A stretch of 64,000 nt of DNA from Calliopsis andreniformis (Eukaryota; Arthropoda; Insecta; Hymenoptera; Andrenidae): the NCBI RefSeq assembly GCF_051401765.1, contig NW_027480480.1, forward strand, positions 992,001-1,056,000, given 5' to 3'. Positions 12,231-25,483 of the stretch are shown in pieces. Position 1 is the first letter of the stretch, and each line of letters opens with the position of its first letter. The notes below the pieces were generated by a model that ran no database searches, was not told where the DNA came from, and saw only the letters and a program-made list of their open reading frames with translations. A program made the translations under genes and the position numbers.

Positions 12231-13284
12231 ATTGATGATTGAGGATTGAGGTTGAGGATTGAGGATTGAGGATTGAGGATTGAAGATTGAAGACTGAGGA
12301 TTGGGTATTGAGGATTGAAGCCTGACGATTGAGGATTGAGGATTGAGGATTGAGGATTGAAGCCTGACGATTGAGGATTGAGGATTGATGATTGAAGATC
12401 GAGTATTGAGGATTGATGATTGGCGTTCGAGGATTGAGAATTGGGGATTGAGGATTGAGGATTGAGGATTGAGGACTGAGGATTGAAGATTGAGTATTGA
12501 GGATTAAAGATTGAGGACTGAGGATTGACGATTGAGGATTGAGGAATGAGGATGAGGGCTGAGGGTTGGGGATTGAGGTTTGAGGTCTGAGGACTGAGGA
12601 TTGAGGATTGAGAGTTGAGGATTAAAGGATTGAAGATTGAAGACTGAGGATTGGGTATGGAGGATTGAAGCCTGACGATTGAGGATTGAGGATTGATGAT
12701 TGAAGATCGAGTATTGAGGATTGATGATTGGCGTTCGAGGATTGAGAATTGGGGATTGAGGATTGAGGATTGCAGATTGAGTATTGAGGATTGAAGATTG
12801 AGGGTTGAGGATTGAGGATTGAGGACGAGGACTGAGGGTTGAATATTGATGTTTGAGGTCTGAGGATTGAGGATTGAGGAATGAGGATTGAGAATTGAGG
12901 ATTGAGGATTGAGGATTGAAGATTGAGGATTGGGTATTGAGGATTGAAGAATAAGGGTTGAGGATTGAGGATTGAGAATTGACGATTGAGGACTGGGGAA
13001 TGAGGTTGAGGGCTGTGTGTTGGGGATTGAGGTTTGAGGTCTGAAGACTGAGGATAGAGGATTGAGAATTGAGGACTGAGGATTGAAGATTGAAGACTGA
13101 GGATTGGGTATTGAGGATTGAGGATTGAGGATTGAGGATTGAGGATTGAGGATCGAGGATTGAGAATGGAGGATTGAAGATTGAGTATTGAGGATTGACG
13201 ATTGAGGATTGAGGATTGAGGATCGAGGATTGAGAATGGAGGATTGAAGATTGAGTATTGAGGATTGACGATTGAGGATTGAGG
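12231..13284 (+). repeat. Block C, copy 1, right end
   Basis: The first approximately 280 bp (to about 12,515) are absent from copy 2. From there on it matches 20,151-20,880 at an offset of 7636, changing to 7657 (one 21-bp step) before the GATCGAGGATTGAGAATGG marker (13151/20808). That marker is locally repeated 70 bp further on in this copy only. Confidence 0.83.
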
Positions 13285-14045
13285 ATTGATGATTGACGAT
13301 TGAGGACTGAGGATTGAGGATTGATTATTGAGCTTTGGGGATTGAAGATTGTGGACTGGGGATAGAGGATTGAATATTGAGGATTAAGGATAGAGTATTG
13401 GGGATTGAGGATCTAGGATAGGAGATTGATTATTGAGGATTGAAGATTGAGGATTGAGGATTGAGGATTGAGGATTGCGGATTGAAGATTGAGGACTGAG
13501 TGTTGAGGGTTGAGGACGGAGGATGAGTGCTCAGGGCTGAGGATTGATGTTTGAGTATTGAATCCTGAGAGTTCAGGATATTCTATCGAGTATTGAGAAT
13601 TGAGGATTGATGGTTAAGTGTTGAGGATTGAGGATTGTGGATTGAGGATTGAGTACTGAAGATTGAGGGTTGATGATTGAGGATTGAGGATTGAGGATTG
13701 GGGATTGAGGATTGAGTATTGAAGATTGTGGATTAACGATTGACGATTCAGGACTGAGGTTTGAGGATTGACTACTGAGCTTTGGGGATTGAAGGTTGTG
13801 GCCTGGGGATAGAGGATTGAATATTGTGGATTAAGGATAGAGTATGGGGGATTGAGAATCTAGGATAGGAGATTGATTATTGAGGATTGAAGATTGAGGA
13901 TTGAGGTTTGAGGATTGAGAATTGAGAATTGAGGATGAGGACTAAGGGTTGAGGGTTGGGTATTGAGGATTGATCATTGAGGATTGAGGATTGAGCATTG
14001 AGGATTGAGGATTGAGGATTGAGGATTGTAGATTGAGTATTGATG
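13285..14045 (+). repeat. Linker duplicate between the block C copies
   Basis: Matches 16,891-17,651 at an offset of 3606, with GAGCTTTGGGG (13332/16936-type), GAGTGCTCAGGG and the degenerate GAGTTCAGGATATTC landmark. At 14,046 the match switches to 16,615 and to block C copy 1 near 6.2 kb. It is an extra copy of the block C middle placed at the junction of the tandem duplication. Confidence 0.85.
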
Positions 14046-16599
14046 ATTGAGGATTGAGGACTGAGGATTGAGGATTGAGGATTGAGGATTGAAGACTGTG
14101 TATTGAGGATTGAAGGTTGAGGATTGAGGATTCAGGATTGAGGATTGAGGATGAGGGCTGAGGGTTTAGGGTTGAGGTTTGAGGACTGAGGTCAGAGGAT
14201 TGAGGATTGAGAATTGAGGATGGAGGATTGAGGATTGAGGATTGAGGATTGAGTATTGAAGATTGAGGATTGATGATTGAGGATTGAGGATTGAGGACTG
14301 AGGATTGAGGATTGAGTATTGAAGATTGTGGGCTGATGATTGACGATTGAGGACTGAGGATTGAGGATTGATAATTGAGCTTTGGGGATTGAAGATTGTG
14401 GACTGGGGATAGAGGATTGAATATTGAGGATTAAGGATAGAGTATTGGGGATTGAGGATCTGGGATAGGAGATTGATTATTGTGGATTGAAGATTGAGGA
14501 TTGAGGATTGAGGATTGAGAATTGAGAATTGAGGATGAGGACTGAGGGTTGAGGATTGAGGTTTGAGGGATGAGGATTGAGGATTGAGAATTGAGGATTG
14601 AGGAGTGATGATTGAGCATAGAGGATTGAAGATTGTGTATGGAGGATTGAAGATTGAGGATTGAGGATTGCGGATTGAAGATTGAGGACTGAGGATTGAG
14701 GATTGAGGATTGAGGATTGAGTGTTGAAGATTGAGGATTGAGTATTGATGATTGAAGATTGAGGTTTGAGGATTGAGAATTCAGAATTGAGTATGCGGAC
14801 TGAGGGTTGAGGATTGAGGTTTGAGGAACGTGGTTTGAGGATTGAGAATTGAGGATTGAGGATTGAGGATTGAGGATTGAGGATTGAAGATTGAGGATTG
14901 GGAATTGAGGATTGAGGATTGAGAATTGATAATCGAAGATTGAGTATTGAGGATTGAAGATTGAGGTTTGAGGATTGAGGATAGAGGATGGAGGATGAGG
15001 GCTGAGGGTTGAGGATTGAGGTTTGAGGAACGAGGATTGAGGATTGAGGATTGAGGACTGCGGATTGACGATTGAGTACTGAAGATTGAGGATTGATGAC
15101 TGAGGATTGCGGATTGAGGATTGAGGATTGATGATTGAGGATTGAGGATTGAAGATTGAGTGTGGAGGATTGAAGATTGAGGATTGAGGATTGAGGATTG
15201 AAGATTGAGGACTGAGTGTTGAGGCTTGAGTGATGAGAATTGATGTCTGTGGATTGAGATTTGAATATTGAAGATTGGGGATTCAGTATTGAAAACTGTG
15301 AATTGAGGATATTCTATTGAGGATTGAGGATTGACAATTGATTGTTGCGGACTGTGGGATGAAGATTGAGCATTCAGGATTGAGGATTCGGAATTGAGGT
15401 TTGAGGACTGAGGATTGAGGGTTGACGCTTGAGGATAGAGGATTGAGGATGGAGGATTGAAGTGAGAGGACCGAGTGTTGAGGATTGAGTGTTGAGAATT
15501 GATGATTGAGGATCGATATTTGATTATTGAATATTGTGGATTGAGTATTGAATCATGAGAATTCAGGATATTCTATTCAGTATTAAGAATTCAGGGTTGA
15601 TGGTTGAGTATTGAGAATTGTTGGTTGATGGTTGTGTGTTGAATATTGAGGATTGAGGATTGAGGATTGAAGATTGAGTATTGAGGATTGAGGACTGGGG
15701 ATTGAGGATTGAAGATTGAGGATTAACGATTGAGGATTGGGGATTGAGGATCTAGGATAGGAGATTGATTATTGAGGACTGAAGATTGAGAATTGAGGAT
15801 TGAGGATTGAGAATTGAGAATTGAGGATGAGGACTGAGGGTTGAGGATTGAGGTTTGAGGAATGAGGATTGAGGATTGAAGATTGAGGTTTGGGGATAGA
15901 GGATTGAGGATGGAGGATGAGGGCTGATGGTTGAGGATTGAGGTTTGTGTATTGAATACTGAGAATTCAGGATATTCTATTGAGTATTGGGAACTGAGGA
16001 TTGATGGTTGAGTATTGAGGATTGAGGATTGAGGATTGAGGATTGAGTATCGAAGATTGAGGATTGATGATTGAGGATTGATGATTGGGGATTGAGGATT
16101 GAGGATTGAGGATTGAGTGTTGAAGATTGAGGATTGAGTATTGAGGATTGAAGATTGAGGTTTGAGGATTGAGAATTTAGAATTGAGGATGAGGACTTAG
16201 GGTTGAGGATTGAGGTTTGAGGATTGAGAATTGAGGATTGAGGTTTGAAGATTGAGGATTAAGGATTGAGGATAGGGGACTGAGGATCTAGGATTGGAGA
16301 TTGACTATTGAGGATCGAGGATTGAGGATTGAGGATTGAGGATTGAGGAACGAGGATTGAGGATTGAGGATGATGGCTGAGGGTTGAGGAATGAGGTTTG
16401 AGGAACGAGGATTGAGGATTGAGGATTGAGGACTGCGGATGACGATTGAGTATTGAAGATTGAGGATTGATGACTGAGGATTGAGGATGAGGGCTGAGGG
16501 TTGAGGATTGAGGATTGAGGATTGAGGATTGAGGATTGAAGATTGAGTATTGAGGATTCAGGATTGAGGATTGAGGATTGAGTATTGACGATTGAGTAT
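14046..16599 (+). repeat. Block C, copy 2, left part
   Basis: Copy of 6,230-8,760 at an offset of 7839, differing by scattered single bases (for example GTGTCGAAG at 6,88x against GTGTTGAAG). It holds an L2 core at 15307 and EcoRI modules at 15559-15564 and 15963-15968. Confidence 0.92.
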
Positions 16600-17129
16600 C
16601 GATGATTGAGGATTGAGGACTGAGGATTGAGGATTGAGGATTGAGGATTGAAGACTGAGTATTGAGGATTGAAGGTTATGAATTGAGGATTCAGGATTGA
16701 GGATTGAGGATGAGGGCTGAGGGTTTAGGGTTGAGGTTTGAGGACTGAGGACAGAGGATTGAGGATTGAGAATTGAGGATGGAGGATTGAGGATTGAGGA
16801 TTGAGGATTGAGTATTGAAGATTGAGGATTGATGATTGAGGATTGAGGATTGAGGACTGAGGATTGAGGATTGAGTATTGAAGATTGTGGGCTGATGATT
16901 GACGATTGAGGACTGAGGATTGAGGATTGATTATTGAGCTTTGGGGATTGAAGATTGTGGACTGGGGATAGAGGATTGAATATTGAGGATTAAGGATAGA
17001 GTATTGGGGATTGAGGATCTAGGATAGGAGATTGATTATTGAGGATTGAAGATTGAGGATTGAGGATTGAGGATTGAGGATTGCGGATTGAAGATTGAGG
17101 ACTGAGTGTTGAGGGTTGAGGATGGAGGA
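16600..17129 (+). repeat. Block C, copy 2, variable middle
   Basis: Carries about 290 bp (16,63x-16,93x) that resemble the start of block C (6,24x-6,53x, GATGAGGGCTGAGGGTTTAG) and are absent at this place in copy 1. It then rejoins copy 1 at GAGCTTTGGGG (16936/8804). Confidence 0.82.
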
Positions 17130-19324
17130 TGAGTGCTCAGGGCTGAGGATTGATGTTTGAGTATTGAATCCTGAGAGTTCAGGATATTCTATCGAGTATT
17201 GAGAATTGAGGATTGATGGTTAAGTGTTGAGGATTGAGGATTGTGGATTGAGGATTGAGTACTGAAGATTGAGGGTTGATGATTGAGGATTGAGGATTGA
17301 GGATTGGGGATTGAGGATTGAGTATTGAAAATTGTGGATTAACGATTGACGATTCAGGACTGAGGTTTGAGGATTGACTACTGAGCTTTGGGGATTGAAG
17401 GTTGTGGCCTGGGGATAGAGGATTGAATATTGTGGATTAAGGATAGAGTATGGGGGATTGAGAATCTAGGATAGGAGATTGATTATTGAGGATTGAAGAT
17501 TGAGGATTGAGGTTTGAGGATTGAGAATTGAGAATTGAGGATGAGGACTAAGGGTTGAGGGTTGGGTATTGAGGACTGATCATTGAGGATTGAGGATTGA
17601 GCATTGAGGATTGAGGATTGAGGATTGAGGATTGTAGATTGAGTATTGATGATAGAAGATTGAGGATTGAGGATTGAGGGTTGAGGATTGAGGACGAAGA
17701 CTGACGGTTGAGGATTGAGGTTTGAGGATTGAGGATTGAGGTTTGACGATTGAGGACTGTGGATTGAGGATTGAAGATTGATGATTAAGGTTTGAGGATT
17801 GGGGATTGAGGATCTAGCATTGGAGATTGATTATTGAGGATTGAAGATTGGGGATTGAGGATTGAGGATTGAGGATGGAGGATGAGGGCTGAGGGCTGGG
17901 GATTGAGGATTGAAGGTTGAGGATTAACGATTGAGGATTGGGGATTGGGGATTGAGGATCTAGGATTGGAGATTGATTATTGTGGATTGAAGATTGAGGA
18001 TTGAGGATTGAGTATTGCGAATTGAGAATTCAGGATGAGGACTGAGGTTTGAGGATTGAGGTTTGAGGAATGAGGATTGAGGATTGAGGATTGAGTCTTG
18101 AAGATTGAGTATTCATGACTGAGGGTTGAGGATTGAGGATTGAGGGTGTAGGATTGAGGATCGAAGATTGAGTATTGAGGATTGAAGATTGAGGTTTGAG
18201 GATTGAGGATTGAGGATGGAGGATGAGGGCTGAGGGTTGAGGATTGAGGTTTGAGTATTGAATACTGAGAATTCAGGATATTCTATTGAGTATTGAGTAT
18301 TGAGGATTGATGGTTGAGTATTGAGGTTTGAGGATTGAGGTTTGAGGAATGAGGATTGAGGATTGAGGATTGAGGATTGCGGATTGAGGATTGAGGATTG
18401 AGGATTGAGGATTGAGTGTTGAAGATTGAGTATTGATGATTGAGGATTGAGGATTGAGGATTGAGGATCGAGGATTGAGGATTGATGATTGAAGATTGAG
18501 GATTGAGGATTGAGGATTGAGTGTTTAAGATTGAGGATTGATGATTGAGGATTGAGGATTGGGGATTGAGGATTGAGGTTTGAGTATTGAATACTGGGAA
18601 TTCAGGATATTCTATTGAGTATTGAGAAGTGAGGATTGATGGTTGAGTATTGAGGATTGAGGATTGAGTACTGAAGACTGAAGATTGAGGATTGATGATT
18701 GAGGATAGAGGATTGAAGATTGAGTATGGAGGATTGAAGATTGAGGATTGAGGATTGAGGATTGAAGGTTGAGGATTGTGTATTGAGGATTGAACATTGA
18801 GGATTGAGGGTTGAGGATTGAGGATTGAGGATTGAAGATTGAAGACTGAGGATTTGGTATTGAGGATTGAAGCCTGACGATTGATGAATGAAGATTGAGG
18901 ATTGAGTATTGAGGATTGAGGATTGAGGATTGAAAGCTGAATATTGATGAATGAAGATTGAGGATTGTGGATTGAGGGTTGTGGGTTGAGGACGAGGACT
19001 GAGGGTTGAGTATTGATGCTTGAGGTCTGAGGATTGAGGATTGAGGATAGCGAATTGAGGATTGAGGATTGAGGATTGAGGAATGTGGATTGAAGATTGA
19101 GGATTGGGGACTGAGTGTTGAGGTTTGAGTGATGAGATTTGATGTTTGTGGATAGAGATTTGAAGATTGCAGATAGAGTATTGAGTATTGAAAACTGTGA
19201 ATTGATCATATTCTATTGAGGATTGAGTATTGACAACTGATTGTTGAGGACTGAGGGCTGAAGATTGAGGATTCAGGGTTGAGGATTCGGGATTGAGGTT
19301 TGAGGACTGAGAATTGAGGTCTGA
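17130..19324 (+). repeat. Block C, copy 2, centre
   Basis: Copy of 9,481-11,675 at an offset of 7649. EcoRI modules lie at 18269-18274 and 18598-18603, and an L2 variant near 19205. The segment 18,345-18,725 recurs again at 35,025-35,405 (offset 16,680). Confidence 0.92.
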
Positions 19325-20880
19325 GGATTGAGGATTGAGGATTGAGGATTGACGCTTGAGGATTGAGGATTGAGGATGGAGGATTGTAGAGAGAGGCCTG
19401 AGTGTTGGGGATTTAGTGTTGAGGATTGATGTTTGAGGATTGAGATTTGATTGTTGAATATTGTGGATTGAGTATTGAACCATGAGAATTCAGAATATTC
19501 TATTGAGTATTGAGAATTGATGGTTGATGGTTGAGTATTGAGGATTCATGGTTGAGGGTTGTGCGTTGATTATTGAGGATTAAAGATTGAGTATTGAGGA
19601 TTGAAGACTGACGATTGAGGATTGAGGATTGAGGATTGAGGATTGAGGACTGAGGATTGAAGATTGAGTATTGAGGATTAAAGATTGAGGACTGAGGATT
19701 GAGGATTGGGTATTGAGGATTGAGGATTGAGGATTGAAGGTTGGGGATTGAGGATTGAGGATTGAGGATTGAGGATTGAGGATTGAGGATTGTGGATTGA
19801 GGATTGAAGGTTGAGGATTGAGTATTGAGGGTTGAGGATTGAGGATGGAGGATTGAAGAGAGAGGACTGAGTGTTGAGGATTTAGTGTTGAGAATTGATG
19901 TTTGAGGATTGAGATTTGTTTATTGAATATTGTGGATTGAGTATTGAACCATGAGAATTCAGGATATTCTATTGAGTATTGAGAATTGAGGATTGACGGT
20001 TGAGTATTGAGGATTGATGGTTGAGGGTTGTGCGATGATTATTGAGGACTGAAGATTGAGTATTGAGGATTGAGGATTGAAGATTGAGTATTGTGTATTG
20101 AAGATTGAGGAGTGAGTATTGAAGATTGAGTGTTGAGGATTGAAGATTGAGGACTGAGGATTGACGATTGAGGATTGAGGAATGAGGATGAGGGCTGAGG
20201 GTTGGGGATTGAGGTTTGAGGTCTGAGGACTGAGGATTGAGGATTGAGAGTTGAGGATTAAAGGATTGAAGATTGAAGACTGAGGATTGGGTATGGAGGA
20301 TTGAAGCCTGACGATTGAGGATTGAGGATTGATGATTGAAGATCGAGTATTGAGGATTGATGATTGGCGTTCGAGGATTGAGAATTGGGGATTGAGGATT
20401 GAGGATTGCAGATTGAGTATTGAGGATTGAAGATTGAGGGTTGAGGATTGAGGATTGAGGACGAGGACTGAGGGTTGAATATTGATGTTTGAGGTCAGAG
20501 GATTGAGGATTGAGGAATGAGGATTGAGAATTGAGGATTGAGGATTGAGGATTGCAGATTGAGGATTGGGTATTGAGGATTGAAGAATAAGGGTTGAGGA
20601 TTGAGGATTGAGAATTGACGATTGAGGATTGGGGAATGAGGTTGAGGGCTGTGTGTTGGGGATTGAGGTTTGAGGTCTGAAGGCTGAGGATAGAGGATTG
20701 AGAATTGAGGACTGAGGATTGAAGATTGAAGACTGAGGATTGGGTATTGAGGATTGAAGCCTGACGATTGAGGATTGAGGATTGAGGATTGAGGATTGAG
20801 GATTGAGGATCGAGGATTGAGAATGGAGGATTGAAGATTGAGTATTGAGGATTGACGATTGAGGATTGAGGATTGAGGAT
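19325..20880 (+). repeat. Block C, copy 2, right part
   Basis: Contains an extra L1a module (19486-19491, with GAATATTC replacing GATATTC) and then copies of 11,683-12,230 and 12,515-13,245. Most of 20,15x-20,86x also resembles 36,31x-36,98x. Confidence 0.82.
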
Positions 20881-22070
20881 TGAGGGTTGAGGGTTGAGTG
20901 TTGAGGTTTGAGTATTGAATCCTGAGAATTCAGGATATTCTATTGGGTATCGAGAATTGAGTGTTGATGGTCGAGTATTGAGGATTGAGTATTGAGGATT
21001 GAGGATTGAGGATTGAAGATTGAATATTGATGATTGAAGATTGATGATCGAGGATTGAGTGTTGTGGATTGAGGACGAGGACTGAGGGTTGAGTATTGAT
21101 GTTTGAGGTCTGACGATTGAGGGTTGAGGATTGAGAATTGAGGATTGAGGATTGAGGATTGAAGACTGAGGATTGGGTGTTGAGGATTGAAGAATGAGGA
21201 TTGAGGATTGAGGATTGAGGATTGAGGATTGAAGATTGAGTATTGGGGATTGAAGACTGAGTATTGAGGATTGAATCCTGACGATTGGGTATTGAGGATT
21301 GAAAAATGAGGATTGAGGATAGAGGATTGAGGATTGAGGATTGGAGATTGAGTATTGAGGATTGCAGATTGAGGGTTGAGGATTGAGTATTGAGGAATGA
21401 GCATTGAGGATTGAGGATTGAGGATTGAGGATTGAAGATTGAGTATTGAGTATTGAGGATAGAGGATAGAGGATTGAGGATTGAGGATGGAGGATTGAAG
21501 GTTGAGTATTGAGGATTGAGGATTGAGGATTGAGGATTGAGGGTTGAGTGTTGAGGTTTGAGTATTGAAGCCTGAGTATTCAGGATATTCTGTTGAGTAT
21601 TGAGCATTGAGGATTGAGGATTGAGGATTGAGGATTGAGGGTTGAAGATTGTGGATTGAGTATTGAGGATGAGGGCTGAGGGTTGAGGATTGAGGTTTGA
21701 GAATTGAGGATTGAGGATTGAAGATTGAAGGTTGAGGATTGTGTTTTGAGGATTGAACATTGAGGATTGGGGGTTGAGGATTGAGGATTGAGGATTGAAG
21801 ATTGAAGACTGAGGATTTGGTATTGAGGATTGAAGCCTGACGATTGAGGATTGAGGATTGAGGATTGAGGATGGAGCATTGAAGATTCAGTATTGAGGAT
21901 TGAAGGTTGAGGATTGAGGATTGAGGATTGAGGATTGAGGGTTGAGTGTTGAGGTTTGAGTATTGAATCCTGAGAATTCAGGATATTCTATTGAGTATTG
22001 AGAATTGAGTATTGATGGTTGAGTATTGAGGATTGAGGATTGAGGATTGAAGATTGAGGATTGAGGATTG
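20881..22070 (+). repeat. Heptamer array with three L1b modules
   Basis: L1b modules occur at 20926-20931, near 21,575 (degenerate GTATTCAGG) and at 21974-21979. The first and third share the flank GAGGGTTGAGTGTTGAGG and lie 1048 bp apart. The stretch 21,66x-21,87x (GATGAGGGCTGAGGG to GAAGCCTGACGATTG) resembles 53,70x-53,89x and 54,77x-54,95x. Nothing outside the repeat is present. Confidence 0.75.
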
Positions 22071-23220
22071 AGGATTGAGGATTGAGGATTGTGGATTGAA
22101 GATTGAGTATTGAGTATTGAAGATAGAGGATTGAGGATTGAGGATTGAGGATTGAGTGTTGAAGATTGAGGATTGGGGACTGAGTGTTGAGGGTTGAATG
22201 ATGAGAATTGATGTTTGTGGATAGAGACTTGAAGATTGCAGATTGAGTATTGAGTATTGAAAACTGTGAATTGATTATATTCTATTGAGGATTGAGAATT
22301 GACAACTGATTGTTGAGAACTGAGTTCTGAAGGTTGAGGATTCAGGATTGAGGATTCAGGTTTGAGTTTTGAGGACTGAGGATTGAGGATTGAGGATTGA
22401 ATATAGAGTATTGAGGATTGAAGATTGAGGATTGAGGATTGATGGTTGAGGATTGAGGACGTGGACTGACGGTTGAGGATTGAGGTTTGAGGTTTGAGGA
22501 TTGAGAATTTAGGATTGAGGCCTGAGGATGAGGGCTGAGGGTTGAGGATTGAGGTTTGAGGACTGAGGTCTGAGGATTGAGGATTGAGTATTGAGGATTG
22601 AGGTTTGAGTATTGAGGACTGAGGATTGAGGATTGAGGATTGAGGATTGAAGATTGAGTATTGAGTATTGAAGATAGAGGATTGAGGATTGAGGATTGAG
22701 GATTGAGTGTTGAAGATTGAGGATTGGGTACTGAGTGTTGAGGGTTGAATGATGAGAATTGATGTTTGTGGATAGAGATTTGAAGATTGCAGATTGAGTA
22801 TTGAGTATTGAAAACTGTGAATTGATTATATTCCATTGAGGATTGAGAATTGACAACTGATTGTTGAGAACTGAGTTCTGAAGGTTGAGGCTTCAGGGTT
22901 GAGGATTCAGGTTTGAGTTTTGAGGACTGAGGATTGAGGATTGAGGATTGAGGATTGAGGATTGAGGATTCAAGATTGAGGATTGAGGATTGAGGATTGA
23001 GGATTGAGGATTGCATATAGAGTATTGAGGATTGAATATTGAGGATTGAGGATTGAGGGTTGAGGATTGAGGACGTGGACTGACGGTTGAGGACTGAGGT
23101 TTGAGGTTTGAGGATTGAGAATTTAGGATTGAGGCCTGAGGATGAGGGCTGAGGGTTGAGGATTGAGGTTTGAGGACTGAGGTCTGAGGATTGAGGATTG
23201 AGTATTGAGGATTGAGGATT
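22071..23220 (+). repeat. Tandem duplication, offset 551-614 bp
   Basis: Two copies of a segment with GAGTGTTGAAGATTGAGG (22154/22705), the L2 core with GATTATATTC (22271/22822) and GACGTGGACTGACGG (22458/23072). The offset rises from 551 to 614, a 63-bp (9-heptamer) difference. A related copy lies near 38,87x-39,15x and again near 48,25x-48,53x. Confidence 0.85.
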
Positions 23221-23344
23221 GAGGGTAGAAAATTGAGGATTGGGTATTGAGGATTGTAGAATGTGGTTTGAGGATTGAGGATTGAGGATTGAGGATTGAT
23301 GATTGAGTATTGAGGATTGAAGACTGACGGTTGAGGATTGAGGA

Positions 23345-25465
23345 TTGAGGATTGAGGATTGAGGATTGAAGATTGAGTGTTGAGGATTGAAAATTGAGGA
23401 TTGAGAATTGACGATTCAGGATTGAGGATTGAGGATTGGGTGTTGAGGATTGAAGAATGAGGATTGAGGGTTGAGGATTGAGGATTGAGGATTGGGGATT
23501 GAGGATTGAGTATTGAGGATTGAGGATTCAGGATTCAAGATTGAATATTGATGATTGAAGGTTGAGGATCGAGGATTGAGTGTTGTGGATTGAGGACGAG
23601 GACTGAGGATTGAGTATTGATGTTTGACGTCTGAGGATTGAGGATTGAGGATTGAGAATTGAGGATTGAGGATTGAGGATTGAAGATTGAGGATTGGGTG
23701 TTCAGGATTGAAGAATGAGGATTGAGGGTTGAGGATTGAGGATTGAGGATTGAAGATTGAGGATTGGGTATTGAGGATTGAAGAATGGGGATTGAGGATT
23801 GAGGATTGAGGATTGAGGATTGCAGATTGAGTATTGAGGATTGAAGATTGAGGGTTGAGGATTATGGATTGAGGATTGGGTATTGAGGATTGAAGATTGA
23901 GGGTTGAGGATTGAGTATTGAGGATTGAGGATTGAAGATTGAGTATTGAGGATTGAAAATTGAGGATTGAGGATTGAGGACTGAAGATTGAATATTGATG
24001 ATTGAAGATTGAGGATTGAGGATTGAGGTTTGTGGTTTGAGGACGAGGACTGAGGGTTGAATATTGATGCCTGAGGTCTGAGGATTGAGGATTGAGGATT
24101 GAGGATTGAGAATTGAGGATTGAGGATTGAGGATTGAAGATTGAGGATTAGGTATTGAGGATTGAAGGATAAGGGTTGAGGATTGAGGATTGAGGATTGA
24201 GGGTTGAGGATTGAAGATTCAGTATTGAGGATCGAAGATTGTGAGTTGAGGATTGAGGATTGAACATTGAGGAATGAGTGCTGAGGGTTGAGTGGTGAAA
24301 ACTGATGTTTGTGGATACAGGTTGGAGGATTGCAGATTGAGTATTGAGTATTGAAAGCTGTGAATTGTGGATATTCTACTGAGGATTGAGGAATGTCAAC
24401 TGATTGTTGAGGACTGAGGGCTGAAGATTGAGGATTCAGGATTGAGGATTCAGAATTGAGTTTTGAGGACTGACGATTGAGGATTGAAGATTGAGGATTG
24501 AGGATTGAGGATTGAAGACTGAGGGTTGGGTATTGAGGGTTGAACATTGAGGATTGAGGGTTGAGGATTGAGGATTGAGGATTGACGATTGAGGATTGAG
24601 GAATGAGGATGAGGGCTGACGATTGGGGATTGAGGATTGAGGATTGAGTATTGAGGATTGAGGATTGAATATTGAGTATTGAGGATTGAAGATTGAGGAC
24701 TGAAGATTGAGGATTGAGGATTGAGGATTGAAGATTGAGGATTGGGGACTGAGCGTTGAGGTTTGAGTGATTAGAATTGACGATTGTGGATAGAGATTTG
24801 AAGATTGCAGATTGAGTAGTGAGTATTGAAAACTGTGAATTGATGATATTCTATTGAGGATTGAGGATTGACAACTGATTGTTCAGGACTGAGGGCTGAA
24901 TGCTCAGGATTCAGGGTTGAGGATTCGGGATTGAGGTTTGAGGACTGAGGATTGAGGGTTGAGGATTGAGGATTGAGGATTGACGCTTGAGGATTGAGGA
25001 TTGAGGATAGAGGATTGGAGAGACAGGACTGAGTGTTGAGGAATTAGTACAGAGAATTGATGTCTGAGGATTGAGATTTGATTATTGAATATTGTGGACT
25101 GAGTATTGAACCATGAGAATACAGGATATACTATTGAGTACAGAGAATTGAGGATTCATGGTTGAGTATTGAGGATTGATGGTTGAGGGTTGTGCGTTGA
25201 TTATTGAGGATTGAGGATTGAGGATTGAGGATTGAGGGTTGAGGATTGAGGATTGAGGATTGAGGATGGAGGATTGATGATTGAAGATTGTGTATTGCGG
25301 ATTGAAGATTGAGTATTGAGGATTGAGGGTTGAGGATTGAGGATTGAAGACTGACGATTGAGGATTGAGGATTGAAGATTGATTATTGAGGATTGAAGAT
25401 TGAGTATTGAGGATTGAAGGTTGAGGATTGAGTATTGAGGATTGAGTATTGAGGATTGAAGACTG
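23345..25465 (+). repeat. Block E, copy 1
   Basis: Tandemly repeated as 25,484-27,737. The offset is 2139 at GACGATTCAGG (23410/25549) and 2272 further right, so copy 2 has 133 extra bases (19 heptamers). It contains L2 modules (GTGGATATTCTACTG near 24,370; GATGATATTC near 24,843) and the L1a variant GAGAATACAGGATATAC (about 25,117). Confidence 0.9.
24746..25190 (+). repeat. L2-L1a cassette (block E, copy 1)
   Basis: L2 with GATGATATTC and GACAACTGATTGTTCAGG, followed by L1a with the site mutated to GAATAC. It recurs at 27,018-27,462 and 41,233-41,677 with the same mutated site. Confidence 0.8.
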
Positions 25466-25483
25466 AGGATTGAGGATTGAGGA

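Noticed and set aside
10634..19209. 308-codon - strand frames at 10634-11560 and 18283-19209 as a conserved gene family
   Set aside because: Their similarity follows from the block C duplication. Shorter frames of the same composition lie in other frames at the same places.
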